DNA from: Corynebacterium jeddahense
GTDB taxonomy: Bacteria > Actinomycetota > Actinomycetes > Mycobacteriales > Mycobacteriaceae
Assembly (NCBI RefSeq): GCF_028609865.1
Contig: NZ_CP063194.1
Coordinates: forward strand, 2,170,001-2,234,000
DNA: 64,000 bases
Reading direction: 5' to 3'
A model generated the notes under the pieces. That model was not told the origin of the DNA, made no database searches, and saw only the letters and a program-made list of their open reading frames with translations. A program made the translations under genes and the position numbers. Below, piece after piece: positions 43,542 through 53,004 of this stretch. Every line of letters starts with the position of its first letter. Within the stretch, counting starts at the first letter, position 1.

Positions 43542-44270
43542 CTACGCGTCGCGCGCCTCCAGCGCCACCACGCCCGCGACCCACGCCGCCACGGCCCACA
43601 CCGTGAACACGAGCAGCGACACCCCGATCGACCAGGACCCCTCCTGGTTGTTCATGAAGGAGAGCAGGTTCCCGAACGGCAGGTACTTCACCACGTCGGC
43701 GCCGATGCGCGGGATGAGGGCGGCGAGCGTCTCCACGAGCAGCATCATCACAATCATGATGACGATCGTGCCGGCCGTGTTGCGCGCGAGCCAGCCCACG
43801 CCCTGGGTAAACAGCGTGACCAGCGCCATGCCCAGCGGCATTGCCCAGAGCGCGCGGTGGGCCGCCGACGTCGAGAGCCAGTTGGACGCCACGGGTGCGG
43901 CGAGGTCGTAGCACACGAACGCGACAACCAGCCCCAGCGCCGTCACCAGCGCGGCGAGCGCGGCGCCGAGCAGCAGCTTCGCCACGGCGACCTGCCACCG
44001 CTTCGGCGCGATGCGGAAGTTGGTGGCGGGGATGCCGAAGCGGTACTCGGTGGTCACCGTCATGGCGGACTGCACGATGACAATGATCATGTCAATCATC
44101 ACCACCGACGCCGCGATGGTGAGCGGCCCGAACGGCTTGCCGGCCATGCGCGCGCCGTAGCCCATAAGCGCGCCGAAGACGGCGGAAAAGGCGAGGATGA
44201 GGCCGCTGTTCCACCAGAAGGAGGAGGTGGAGCGCAGTTTGGTCCATTCGGCACGAAGCAGGTTAAGCAT
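43542..44270 (-). CDS. ABC-2 type permease
   Basis: 242 residues with six membrane helices and an N-terminal LLRAEWTKLRSTSSFWW motif typical of actinobacterial ABC-2 permeases. Overlaps the ATPase gene by 8 bp; together they form a two-component exporter of unknown substrate. Possible roles include antimicrobial peptide or drug export. Confidence 0.88.
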   Translation of the reverse strand: MLNLLRAEWTKLRSTSSFWWNSGLILAFSAVFGALMGYGARMAGKPFGPLTIAASVVMIDMIIVIVQSAMTVTTEYRFGIPATNFRIAPKRWQVAVAKLLLGAALAALVTALGLVVAFVCYDLAAPVASNWLSTSAAHRALWAMPLGMALVTLFTQGVGWLARNTAGTIVIMIVMMLLVETLAALIPRIGADVVKYLPFGNLLSFMNNQEGSWSIGVSLLVFTVWAVAAWVAGVVALEARDA

Positions 44271-45186
44271 TGGAGACCCCCTCGGAGACGTACTGGGCGT
44301 GGCCCTGGGTGGAATTCATGTAGGCCTCCTCAAGGGAGGCGCGCCGCTCGCTAAGCTCGGCGAGCTGGACGCCGGTGGCGTGGGCCAGCGCGCCAATCTC
44401 GTCGGTGGAGCGGTCCGGGATCTCGAGCGCCTCGCGCCCGTCCGCGTCCACGACGCGTCGGTACGCCAGCCCGGCGAGGGCGGCCTCGAGCGCTTGCGTA
44501 TCGACGGCTCGCGCCACCACTGTCACAGCCGAGTTCGACCGGATGAACTCGGCGACGGAGGTGTCGGCGACGAGGCGGCCGCGCCCGATGATGATGAGGT
44601 TCTCGGCGGTCTGCGCCATCTCCGCGAGCAGGTGGGAGGACACGAGCACGGTGCGCCCCTCTGCGGCCAGGGACTGCAGCAGGCCGCGCACCCAGCGGAT
44701 GCCGGCGGGGTCGAGGCCGTTGACCGGCTCGTCGAGGATGAGGTACTCGGGGTCCCCGAGCAGCGCCGCCGCGATGCCGAGGCGCTGGCCCATGCCGAGG
44801 GAGAAGCCGCCGACGCGCTTGCCCGCCACGTCGGTGAGGCCGACGAGGGCGAGGACTTCGTCGACGCGGGAGCTCGGGATGCCGGCCGCCTGCGCCTGCC
44901 AGAGCAGGGTGGAGCGGGCGGAGCGGTTGGGGTGGACCCCCTTGGCGTCGAGAAGTGCGCCGACCTTGCGCGCGGGGTTGGGGAGGTCGCGGTAGGCGGA
45001 GCCGTCGATAAGCGCAGTGCCCGAACTGGGCTTGTCCAAGCCGAGGATCATGCGCATGGTCGTGGATTTGCCGGCGCCGTTCGGGCCGAGGAAGCCGGTG
45101 ACCACCCCGGGTTTGACGCTGAACGTAAGGTCATCGACGGCTTGGACCGCGCCGTAGCGCTTGGTCAGGCCTTGCACTTCAATCAT
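44263..45186 (-). CDS. ABC exporter ATP-binding protein
   Basis: 307 residues. Walker A GPNGAGKSTT (about residues 34-43), signature FSLGMGQRLGIAAALL, Walker B LILDEPVNGLDP and the switch His (VSSHLL) are intact. The C-terminal 90 residues are a regulatory extension common in DrrA/NatA-like ATPases. Two CGTCGATANGC sites lie inside. Its start overlaps the NUDIX gene end by 8 bp, so the three genes are co-transcribed. Confidence 0.93.
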   Translation of the reverse strand: MIEVQGLTKRYGAVQAVDDLTFSVKPGVVTGFLGPNGAGKSTTMRMILGLDKPSSGTALIDGSAYRDLPNPARKVGALLDAKGVHPNRSARSTLLWQAQAAGIPSSRVDEVLALVGLTDVAGKRVGGFSLGMGQRLGIAAALLGDPEYLILDEPVNGLDPAGIRWVRGLLQSLAAEGRTVLVSSHLLAEMAQTAENLIIIGRGRLVADTSVAEFIRSNSAVTVVARAVDTQALEAALAGLAYRRVVDADGREALEIPDRSTDEIGALAHATGVQLAELSERRASLEEAYMNSTQGHAQYVSEGVSNA

Positions 45187-45652
45187 GCGTTTCAGTATGC
45201 CCCATGAGCCTGGGCAGGGACTCCGCGAACCCTGGGTGGAGGGTGAAGGAGGCGACGTCGGCGAGGGGCACCCAGCGCAGCTCCTCGGACTCCTCGTTTG
45301 CGGTGACGGGCAGCGGCGCGCCGGTGGTGGTGCGGGCGATGACGGTGGTGTAGCGCCAGTTCGGCAGCTCCGTGGTCACGAGTTCGCGCTCCACGGCGAC
45401 GAGCGCGGGGTCGATCGCGCACTCCTCGACGGACTCGCGCACGGCGGCCTCCGCCGGGGACTCGTGGGAGTCGATCGCGCCGCCTGGGATGCCCCACATG
45501 CCGCCCTGGGCGGTCCACGTCGCGCGGTGCTGAAGCAGCAGGCGCGCGTCCGCGCCCTCGCCCGCGAGGAGGAACAATCCGGCGGCGCCGTGCAGGCCCC
45601 AGAGTTTCGTGCCGTCGGGTGCTACGACCCAGCCGTTTCCGTCGCCAAGCAT
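45179..45652 (-). CDS. NUDIX hydrolase
   Basis: 157 residues from ATG 45652; GTG 45661 is possible. NUDIX box GGAIDSHESPAEAAVRESVEEC matches Gx5Ex7REUxEE, though the final Gly of the box is replaced. It hydrolyses nucleoside diphosphates linked to another moiety; the substrate is unknown. In C. glutamicum a mutT-like gene also sits beside glnX. The start lies 37 bp from the divergent glnX start. Confidence 0.9.
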   Translation of the reverse strand: MLGDGNGWVVAPDGTKLWGLHGAAGLFLLAGEGADARLLLQHRATWTAQGGMWGIPGGAIDSHESPAEAAVRESVEECAIDPALVAVERELVTTELPNWRYTTVIARTTTGAPLPVTANEESEELRWVPLADVASFTLHPGFAESLPRLMGHTETHD

Positions 45653-45689
45653 GGCCCCCACTGTAGGTGGAAACGGTTATCATTGCGGA

Positions 45690-47075
45690 ATGGTGACGCA
45701 GCTGGAGACGAGCCCTGAGTCGAGCGAAGACTCCTGGCTCGACGAGCTCGAGTCGCCCCCGCGCCGCTCCCTGCACGGCGTGCTCCACGGCCGCCGCCCG
45801 GTGCGCGCGAGCAGCCGCAGCGTCTTCATCCACACCACCCCGGGCCAGATCATCGCGGTGATGGTCGTGCTCACGGTGATGCTGCTCGCCGCCGGGCTGT
45901 CCCTGAGCCAGTCGATGTACAACCGCAACCACGCCCTGGACACGGTGCGCGAGGCCACCGAGCCGATGAGCGCGTCGGCGCACCTCCTGTCCGCCTCCCT
46001 CATGCGCGCGGACACGATCGCGGCGGGAGCGTTCGTGCAGCCCGGCCCGCTGTCGCAAGAGGACGTGCAGGCCTACACCGCCTCCGTTGAGCAGGCGGCG
46101 AGCTCGGCGGCGGAGATCTACAAGGGTGCCGTGCAGGCGCATTCCGCGAGCAGCGAGCGGATCGAGGAGCTTGTCTTGGACATCCAGCGCGACCTGCCGG
46201 TCTACGCGGGGCTCAACGAGCGCGCGAAGGTGAACCAGCGCATGGGCAACCCGGTGGGCGTGGCGTACATGTCGGAGGCGAGCGCGATCATGCGCACCCG
46301 GATGCTCGTCGCCGCGAGCGAGATCAACGAGCTCACACGGGCGGACGTCGCCGAGGAGATGCGCCGCCTCTCCCAGCCCCAGTGGGCGTCGCTGGCCGGC
46401 CTCGCCGCGGCGCTGTGTGCGCTGGTTGTGGCGCAGTGGTGGCTGTGGCGCGTGTTCCGCCGCCGCCTCAACCGGGGCTTCCTCGCGGCCACGCTTGCCG
46501 TCGTGGTGGCGCTCGCGTGGGTGGGCGTGTCCAACTACCAGTCGTGGCGCTCCGGGTCGGTCGGTTACGAGCGCGCCGCGCAGCCGTGGGAGGAGCTCAC
46601 CGCCGCGCGCATCGAGGCGCTGGAGACCCGCACCGACGAGACGTTCGCGCTGCTGCGGCGCCAGTCCGCCACCCCGTCCTCTCGCGAGTTCGACGAGGTC
46701 TCGGCGACGGTCACCACCGCCATCGAGGACGCCGAGCGCGTCGGCGCGAGCAGTTCGCTTGTCGACGGCGCACGCGCCCACCTCGGCGCCTGGTCGAGCG
46801 AGCACGCCCAGCTCGTCGAGGCGCTGGACACCGGCAGCTACGACCGCGCTGCGGCCCTGCTCGACCCGCGCGGCGGCGCCGGCGAGGCCCCGTTCAGGGC
46901 GCTCGACTCCGCGCTGTCCCAGCTCATCTCCGAGTCCCGGGAAGCGACCCGGGCCTACATCGACGATTCCCTCAACGCCACCCGCCTCGTCTCCCTCGTG
47001 GTGGCGGTGTTGTCCATCCTCGCCGTGCTGTGCATCTGGGCGGGGATCCGGCCGAGGCTGGGTGAGTACCTGTGA
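45690..47075 (+). CDS. glnX: GlnX membrane sensor-like protein
   Basis: 461 residues from ATG 45690. N-terminal cytoplasmic segment, a membrane helix (IIAVMVVLTVMLLAAGLSL), an extracytoplasmic helical domain (about 100-230), two more helices (LAGLAAALCALVVAQWWLW; GFLAATLAVVVALAWVGV), a second helical domain, and a last helix. In C. glutamicum GlnX passes an amino-acid signal from the lipoprotein GlnH to PknG. TATCAT ends 6 bp before the ATG and no ribosome site is seen, so the transcript is probably leaderless. Its stop overlaps the glnH start (GTGA). Confidence 0.88.
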   Translation: MVTQLETSPESSEDSWLDELESPPRRSLHGVLHGRRPVRASSRSVFIHTTPGQIIAVMVVLTVMLLAAGLSLSQSMYNRNHALDTVREATEPMSASAHLLSASLMRADTIAAGAFVQPGPLSQEDVQAYTASVEQAASSAAEIYKGAVQAHSASSERIEELVLDIQRDLPVYAGLNERAKVNQRMGNPVGVAYMSEASAIMRTRMLVAASEINELTRADVAEEMRRLSQPQWASLAGLAAALCALVVAQWWLWRVFRRRLNRGFLAATLAVVVALAWVGVSNYQSWRSGSVGYERAAQPWEELTAARIEALETRTDETFALLRRQSATPSSREFDEVSATVTTAIEDAERVGASSSLVDGARAHLGAWSSEHAQLVEALDTGSYDRAAALLDPRGGAGEAPFRALDSALSQLISESREATRAYIDDSLNATRLVSLVVAVLSILAVLCIWAGIRPRLGEYL

Positions 47076-48082
47076 GGCGGCCCGCGACTGCAACCGCCGC
47101 GTCGCTTATCGCCGCGTCGCTGCTCGCCGGGTGCGCTGACGGCGGCGCGCCGGAGCGGGTGGAGGCGACGATCACGACGCCCTCCCCCACCCGCGACCCG
47201 CTGCCCCTGCCGCCCGGCGCGCTGCTCGACGAGCCCTCCGGCCCGCCCGCGACCCCGTACATGCCGGAAAAGCTGGACTGGGAGGGCTCGCTCAACCCGC
47301 GCCTCGCGCCGGCCGGGGCGCCCACGCCGAACGTGGACCGCATCCGCAAGCGCGGGCGCCTCATCGTCGGCATCGACCAGTCGCTCTACCTCCTGTCCTA
47401 CCGCGACACGGCCTCCGGCCACCTGCGCGGGCTCGAGGTGGACCTGGCGCAGGCCATCGCGGACGACATCTTCGGCACGGAGAGCGGGCGCGGGACGCTC
47501 GACCTGCGCTTCGTCGACTCGGCGGCACGCGCGGACGCGCTCAACCGCGGGGACGTGGACGTGGTCATCCGCACGATGTCCATCACCCCGGAGCGCGCCC
47601 AGCAAATCGAGTTCTCCACCCCGTACCTCGAAACCCGGGTGCGCGTGCTCGCCCCGAAGGACCGCGGCATCGAGAGCCTCAACGACTTGGACGGTAAGAC
47701 GGTGTGCATCGTCGACGGCACGAACCTCGCGCAGATGGCCCGCACGTTCGCCCCGAATTCCTCGCTGCTGCGCACCCGCTCGTGGTCGGACTGCCTCATG
47801 TCCACGCAGCAGTTCCAGGCGGACGCCATCATGGCGGACGACGCGATCCTCGCCGGCATTGCCGCGCAGGACCCGTACACCGACATCCTGCCGGGCAGCC
47901 TGTCCACGCAGTACTACGGCGTCGGCCTACCGAAGGGCGGGGACGACATTGTGCGGCAGGTCAATTCCACGATCGAGCGGATGCGTAACGACGGCTCCCT
48001 GCGGCAGCTCTACGCCACCTGGCTGGGCGGGTCCGTGGTGGACGCGTCGCCGCCCGCGCTGCGCTACAGGACGGATGAGTGA
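47072..48082 (+). CDS. glnH: GlnH solute-binding lipoprotein
   Basis: 336 residues from GTG 47072. The lipobox LLAGC gives Cys21 as the lipidated residue. A Pro-rich linker leads to a family-3 amino-acid-binding domain (about 90-320: GRLIVGIDQSLYLLSYRD, LRGLEVDLAQAIADDIFG, LDLRFVDSAARADALNRGDVDVVIRTMSITPERA). It senses glutamate/aspartate-type ligands for the GlnX–PknG route in relatives. Middle gene of glnX–glnH–pknG with overlaps at both ends. Confidence 0.92.
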   Translation: MRRPATATAASLIAASLLAGCADGGAPERVEATITTPSPTRDPLPLPPGALLDEPSGPPATPYMPEKLDWEGSLNPRLAPAGAPTPNVDRIRKRGRLIVGIDQSLYLLSYRDTASGHLRGLEVDLAQAIADDIFGTESGRGTLDLRFVDSAARADALNRGDVDVVIRTMSITPERAQQIEFSTPYLETRVRVLAPKDRGIESLNDLDGKTVCIVDGTNLAQMARTFAPNSSLLRTRSWSDCLMSTQQFQADAIMADDAILAGIAAQDPYTDILPGSLSTQYYGVGLPKGGDDIVRQVNSTIERMRNDGSLRQLYATWLGGSVVDASPPALRYRTDE

Positions 48083-50562
48083 TGTCGGACCCGAACACGA
48101 CCAACCCGCGCGACACTGAGGCGCGCGACACTGAGGCGCGCGACACTGAGGCGGTGCCGTTCGACCCGTTCGCGGACGACGACACGGACGACGACACGGA
48201 CGACGAAGACGACGCGGACGACGCCGAGCCGGGCACCGAGGCGGTCGCCTTCGACCCGTTCGCGGACGACGAAGACGACGCCGGCGACTCGCTCGGCGAG
48301 TACTCCTCGATGGGCGAGATGGCGGGGCTGCTCAAGGACCTGGACAAGTTGCGCAAGGGGTCGGGCCGGGAGGATACGTCGCAACGCTCGCGCAGGCTGG
48401 CGCTGGACACCTTCCGCGAGCGCCGCGGCACCCGGCGCGCGAGCCGCTTCGTCGCCGACGGCATGGTGGAGCTGCCGTGGGTGGAGCCCACCGAGCCGAA
48501 GGCGGCCCTCGTGGACCCACGGCCCGCGGTGGCGCGCAAGGGCATCGCGCCGCCGGCGCTGTCCGCGGGCGACATCGTGGCCGGGCAGTACGAGATCATG
48601 GGCGTCATCGCGCACGGCGGCATGGGCTGGATCTACCTCGCGCTGGACCACTACGTGGCCGGGCGCGTGGTCGTGCTCAAGGGGCTGCATTCCACGGACA
48701 ACGCGGATGAGGCGGCCGCTGCCGAGGCGGAGCGCGAGTTCCTCGCGGACATCACGCACCCCGGCATCGTGAAGATCTTTAACTTCATCGACGACCCGCG
48801 CGTGCCGGGCGGGTTCACCGTGATGGAGTACGTGGGCGGGCCGTCGCTGCGCGCGCGTCGTAACGCGGCAGAGCACCGCGTCCTCGAACCGGATGTGGCC
48901 ATCGCGTACATCCTCGAGGTGCTGCCCGCGCTGGACTACCTGCACTCGCGCGGGGTGGTGTACAACGACCTCAAACCGGACAACATCATTGTCACGGAGG
49001 ACCAGGTCAAGCTCATCGACATGGGCGCGGTCTCGGGCATCGGGGCGTACGGGTTCATCTACGGGACGAAGGGGTTCCAGGCGCCGGAGGTGGCTACCGA
49101 AGGTCCGTCGATACGCAGTGATGTGTACACGGTCGGGCGCACGCTCGCCTCGCTCGTCGTGGATCTCCCGCAGACCGACGGGGTGTACGACCCCGGCGTC
49201 CCCACCCCCACCGAGGAGCCGCTGTTTCGGCGCTACACCTCGCTGTACCGGCTCATCAGCCGGTGCTGCGACCCGGACCCGGCGCGCCGCTTCGAGTCGA
49301 TGGTGGAGCTCGAGGGCCAGCTGCTCGGCGTGCTGCGCGAGGTGGTGGCGGCGCGCGACGGGCGCACCTTCCCCGCCCAGCACTCGTTGTTCTCGCCGCA
49401 GCGTACCACGTTCGGCACCAAGCACCTCGTCTTCCGCACCGATCAGCTCATCGACGGCATCTCGCGCACCGTGGACATCACCCCGCAGGAGGTGGTGGCC
49501 GCCCTGCCGTCGCCGCTGATCAACCGCGACGACATCGGCGCCGCGATGCTCCAGGGTTCCTCGTACGCGGAGCCGCGCGAGACCCTGGAGACGCTGCGCC
49601 AGGCGATGACCACCCCGCAGTACGAGGAGTCCACGGAGATCCCGTTCGGCGTCGTGCGCACGATGCTCGACCTCGGGCTCACCAGGCAGGCGCGGGCGTG
49701 GCTGGTGAGCCTCGAGGAGCGCTTTGGCGGCACGTGGCGGCACTGGTGGTACTCCGGCGTGGTGGAGACGCTGCTCGGCGACTTCCGCGCCGCGAAGCGC
49801 TCCTTCGCCGAGGTGCTGCGCCTCCTGCCCGGCGAGGCGGCGCCGAAGCTCGCCCTCGCCGCGGTGAGCGACCTGCTCCTCCAGGAGCTGGGCACCCAGG
49901 AGCAGAAGCTTCTCGACGCCGACCTCGCCCGCGCCGCCGCCAGCCTGGACCAGCACCTCCACGAGGTGCCCAACGTTGTGTTCGAGGAGCTCGCTGCCCA
50001 GGGGGTCATTGACGCGGAGTGGTCGATGCAGACCGTCGAGCCGGTGGCGCTGCGCTTCCACGCGATCCGCCTCTACGCGCTCGTGTGGCTGACCAACCCG
50101 ACGACGGTGTCCTCCGCGTTCGGGCTCGCCCGCATGCTCATGCGCGAAGACCAGGTGGCTCTGGCCATCAAGGCGCTGGACAAGGTGCCCAGCGCGTCGC
50201 GGCACTACCGCATGGCGCAGCTTACGGCGATCCTCTGCCTCGTTGCGCCGGAGTCGGAGGCGCACGCCGCCCCCACCGAAGAACAGATCCGGCTCGCCGC
50301 GCGGCGCCTCGAGCGCATCCCGTCGACGGAGCCGCGCTTCTTGCAGATCAAGGTGGCCGTTATCGAGGCGGGGCTGATCTACCTGCGCGAGCACCCCGCG
50401 TCATCGACGGCCACGCTGTTCGAGTACCCGTTCACCGTGCGCGGGCTGCGCCGCGGCCTCGCGCTCACGCTGCGGGCGCAGGCTAGGGTGGCGCCGTACC
50501 CGCAGCATCGCTACGCGCTGGTGGACATGGCGAACAAGGTCCGCCCGGCCACTTGGTTCTAG
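48082..50562 (+). CDS. pknG: serine/threonine protein kinase G
   Basis: 826 residues from ATG 48082 (GTG 48079 also fits the overlap with glnH). The N-terminal 150 residues are disordered and acidic with three RDTEA repeats (15-bp direct repeat at 48109-48153) and two FDPFADD motifs; Thr residues here are likely autophosphorylation sites. No Cys pairs, so the rubredoxin motif of mycobacterial PknG is absent. Kinase domain: Lys200 in VVVLKG, Asp296 in YNDLKPDNI, Asp313 in IDMG in place of DFG. A C-terminal TPR region follows (about 450-800). In C. glutamicum PknG phosphorylates OdhI and so relieves 2-oxoglutarate dehydrogenase inhibition. Confidence 0.95.
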   Translation: MSDPNTTNPRDTEARDTEARDTEAVPFDPFADDDTDDDTDDEDDADDAEPGTEAVAFDPFADDEDDAGDSLGEYSSMGEMAGLLKDLDKLRKGSGREDTSQRSRRLALDTFRERRGTRRASRFVADGMVELPWVEPTEPKAALVDPRPAVARKGIAPPALSAGDIVAGQYEIMGVIAHGGMGWIYLALDHYVAGRVVVLKGLHSTDNADEAAAAEAEREFLADITHPGIVKIFNFIDDPRVPGGFTVMEYVGGPSLRARRNAAEHRVLEPDVAIAYILEVLPALDYLHSRGVVYNDLKPDNIIVTEDQVKLIDMGAVSGIGAYGFIYGTKGFQAPEVATEGPSIRSDVYTVGRTLASLVVDLPQTDGVYDPGVPTPTEEPLFRRYTSLYRLISRCCDPDPARRFESMVELEGQLLGVLREVVAARDGRTFPAQHSLFSPQRTTFGTKHLVFRTDQLIDGISRTVDITPQEVVAALPSPLINRDDIGAAMLQGSSYAEPRETLETLRQAMTTPQYEESTEIPFGVVRTMLDLGLTRQARAWLVSLEERFGGTWRHWWYSGVVETLLGDFRAAKRSFAEVLRLLPGEAAPKLALAAVSDLLLQELGTQEQKLLDADLARAAASLDQHLHEVPNVVFEELAAQGVIDAEWSMQTVEPVALRFHAIRLYALVWLTNPTTVSSAFGLARMLMREDQVALAIKALDKVPSASRHYRMAQLTAILCLVAPESEAHAAPTEEQIRLAARRLERIPSTEPRFLQIKVAVIEAGLIYLREHPASSTATLFEYPFTVRGLRRGLALTLRAQARVAPYPQHRYALVDMANKVRPATWF

Positions 50563-50580
50563 CGGGTCGAACCCGTTTTA
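50563..50580 (+). terminator. short hairpin after pknG
   Basis: CGGGT-CGA-ACCCG followed by TTTTA; short stem. It stands in the 27-bp gap between convergent pknG and the metalloprotease gene. Confidence 0.4.
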
Positions 50581-50589
50581 GAACCCGCT

Positions 50590-52995
50590 TTAGAACCCGC
50601 CGCCCATCGCGGCCACACCGCCGAGGCCGAGCACGGCCAGCAGGGCGATGATAATGCCCACAATGAGGCCCGGGCTAGCGCCGTTGCCGCCGTTGCCGCC
50701 CGCGGTCTGCCCCTGCTGCTGGTTCAGCGGCTTCGCCGTGGTGGCCGCCGACGGCTGCGGCTGCGGGGCCGGGGTCGTTCGCTCCTGCGGCACCGGGTCG
50801 AACTCGGTCACGCCCGGGTTGCGGTTGCCCGGCTGGACCGTGGTGTTGCCCGCCGTGGCGATCGGCGCCGGCTTGGACAGCGTCGGGGCCGCCGCGTCCT
50901 TCTTGCCCACCGTGTTCTGCGCGTCCTTGAGCAGCGGGGAGTCGGTCTTTTCCAGGTTCTTCACCAGCGTGTCCATGTCGGACGTGGTGTAGTTGAGCAC
51001 CGAGAAGTCGATCGTCTCGTTGGAGACGAGCTTGCCGTCCTCGTTGTAGATGCGGAACTGCACCGGCATGGACGAGCCGGTGTAGCCCGCCGTGTTCGAG
51101 ATCGGCACCTCAACCGGCAGCTTCGAGTAGTCCGACAGCGCGGACTCCACCGGGTACTCCTTGCGGAACTGCCCGCCCGGGTAGTTCACCTGGAGCGTGA
51201 ACTTGTGCAGGTCGATGCCCAGGTTGGAGATCTGGACGTTGACCTTCGAGTCCGAGCGGTTCGCGATGATGATGTTCTGCTTGTCCGTGTCCACGCGGAA
51301 GCCGGCCTTGCCGTTATTCTCCTCGGCGGCCATGATCTCCAGGTCGCGCACCGTCGGGTACTTGTGGCCCGGGGTGTCCACCTCGTCCACGCCGGTGGTG
51401 CCGTTGGTGCGGCCGATCTCGCCGTTGACCAGGTCGAGGTTGGACCAGTCCGGTTTGATGGCGTAGCTGCCGTTGTAGCACCTCGACGTGCCGTTCGTGC
51501 AGGCCTGCGGGATCGGCGTGTTGTCGTAGTTCGTCGACGTCGAGTCGGAGTAGTCGAAGTGGCTGAACTGGTAGAGGTAGTTCATCACCGACTTGTACTT
51601 CGGCACGTACGAGCTGTCCGGCGGGTTCACCGCCTTCGCGCCGGAGTGCGTGAGGCCGAGGTTGTGGCCGAACTCGTGGAGGATGGTGTTGCGCAGCTGC
51701 TCCTGCGACGTCATCAGGTAGTTGTCCGCCACGTAGAACGCGCCGTTGGAGAGCAGGCCGTTGCCGGAGGACAGGTTGCCGCGCTCCTGGGTGTCGCCGA
51801 TGATGCCGACGCGGAAGACGCTCTGGCGGTCACCAAGCAGCTCCTTGCGGTCGCGCAGCAGGTGGGTGCCGGGCACCTCGCCGTTGAAGTAGTACGGCGT
51901 GTAGTCCACGGTCGGGCCGCCGTGCGGCTCGAGACCCGGGATGTTGTTGTAGTACTCGCCGGCGTCGATGTGCAGGTTGTAGCCGCGCTTGTCAAACAGG
52001 TCGACCAGGTCGTTGAGCGTCTGGCGCGACGGGCGGTACACGTTCACGTTAGCGTTGGCGCAGTCCAGGAACCTGCCGAAGTCCTCCTCCGTCGGCGCGT
52101 ACTGGCGCTTCTCGGAGCAGTGCTTCGTCTCCCACTCGGACTTCATCCAGTTGAGCTGGAGGAACAGGTCCTTCTTGTTCGGGTCGGCGCCCCAGCGGTT
52201 GAGCGGGAACTGGGTGCCGTCCGCGGCGGTGAAGCCGTTGCGCTCCCACTCGTCGGGGAAGCCGTCGCCGTCGGAGTCCTTGAGGTTCTCGTTCGCGTCG
52301 CCGGACAGAACCATCTGGCCCTTGAGCGAGCCGCCGTTGGCCACCGTCGCGTTCCACACGCCCGCCTGGTAGCGCGCGTCGTTGTTCTTGCCGGCCACGG
52401 CGTTGTTCACGCTGTCGCCGGCGCCCACGGACGCCGCGCCCGGGAACTGCGCGTTGAGGTTGTAGCGCCCGCCCACCATCACGTTGTAGCCGGCGCCGGA
52501 GCGCTTCGCCGCGAGGTCGTAGTCGTAGGACATCATGCCGTTGGTCAGGTTGAGCGCGAGGTCCTTTGCCTGGCCGGAGACGTTGTTCAGCTCCACGTCG
52601 ACAGTGACGCTCTTCCCGTTCACGCGGAACGTGCGCACGAGCTGCACGCCCTGGTTCCGGTCGGTGTGGGTGAGGGTCACGATGTCGGTGTCGCCCTCGG
52701 TGCGCGTCTGCACCGCGGTCGCGTCGCCGGCGAACTCCACCTTCGTGCCGTTGGCGTAGCCGTCGATGTAGAACGCGTTCGGCATCGTGCCGTACGACGG
52801 GCTGTTGTAGTTGAGCCAGGACACACGCCCCTTGTTCACCTCGGCGCTCTGGAAGCCCTCGACGATGCCGGTCGACACATCGACCGAGAAGCTCCTCGAC
52901 TGCTCGATCACGGCGCCCGCCTGCACCGGCAGGACGATGCCTGCGCCGAGGCTGGCGGCGACGGCCGCCGCGATGACGCGTTTACCTACTCGCAT
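50590..52995 (-). CDS. secreted metzincin-like zinc metalloprotease, membrane-anchored
   Basis: 801 residues. Signal peptide about 1-28; an N-terminal beta domain (30-230); a Ca-binding thrombospondin-3-type motif DSDGDGFPDEWERNGF near 245; catalytic HEFGHNLGLTH with His440, Glu441, His444 and third ligand His450; a possible Met-turn SVMNYLYQF about 20 residues later; a C-terminal beta domain; a Pro/Gln/Thr linker; and a C-terminal membrane helix (LIVGIIIALLAVLGLGGVAA) without LPXTG. It probably cleaves host or surface proteins. It sits with the adhesin at 53005 between pknG and ackA, genes that adjoin in C. glutamicum, so the pair is a lineage-specific insertion. It starts 9 bp from the adhesin stop. 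Confidence 0.88.
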   Translation of the reverse strand: MRVGKRVIAAAVAASLGAGIVLPVQAGAVIEQSRSFSVDVSTGIVEGFQSAEVNKGRVSWLNYNSPSYGTMPNAFYIDGYANGTKVEFAGDATAVQTRTEGDTDIVTLTHTDRNQGVQLVRTFRVNGKSVTVDVELNNVSGQAKDLALNLTNGMMSYDYDLAAKRSGAGYNVMVGGRYNLNAQFPGAASVGAGDSVNNAVAGKNNDARYQAGVWNATVANGGSLKGQMVLSGDANENLKDSDGDGFPDEWERNGFTAADGTQFPLNRWGADPNKKDLFLQLNWMKSEWETKHCSEKRQYAPTEEDFGRFLDCANANVNVYRPSRQTLNDLVDLFDKRGYNLHIDAGEYYNNIPGLEPHGGPTVDYTPYYFNGEVPGTHLLRDRKELLGDRQSVFRVGIIGDTQERGNLSSGNGLLSNGAFYVADNYLMTSQEQLRNTILHEFGHNLGLTHSGAKAVNPPDSSYVPKYKSVMNYLYQFSHFDYSDSTSTNYDNTPIPQACTNGTSRCYNGSYAIKPDWSNLDLVNGEIGRTNGTTGVDEVDTPGHKYPTVRDLEIMAAEENNGKAGFRVDTDKQNIIIANRSDSKVNVQISNLGIDLHKFTLQVNYPGGQFRKEYPVESALSDYSKLPVEVPISNTAGYTGSSMPVQFRIYNEDGKLVSNETIDFSVLNYTTSDMDTLVKNLEKTDSPLLKDAQNTVGKKDAAAPTLSKPAPIATAGNTTVQPGNRNPGVTEFDPVPQERTTPAPQPQPSAATTAKPLNQQQGQTAGGNGGNGASPGLIVGIIIALLAVLGLGGVAAMGGGF

Positions 52996-53004
52996 GCTGT
53001 GTCC

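Noticed and set aside
48082..48580. Rubredoxin domain in PknG
   Set aside because: No Cys pairs in the N-terminal 165 residues; only the acidic repeat region is there.
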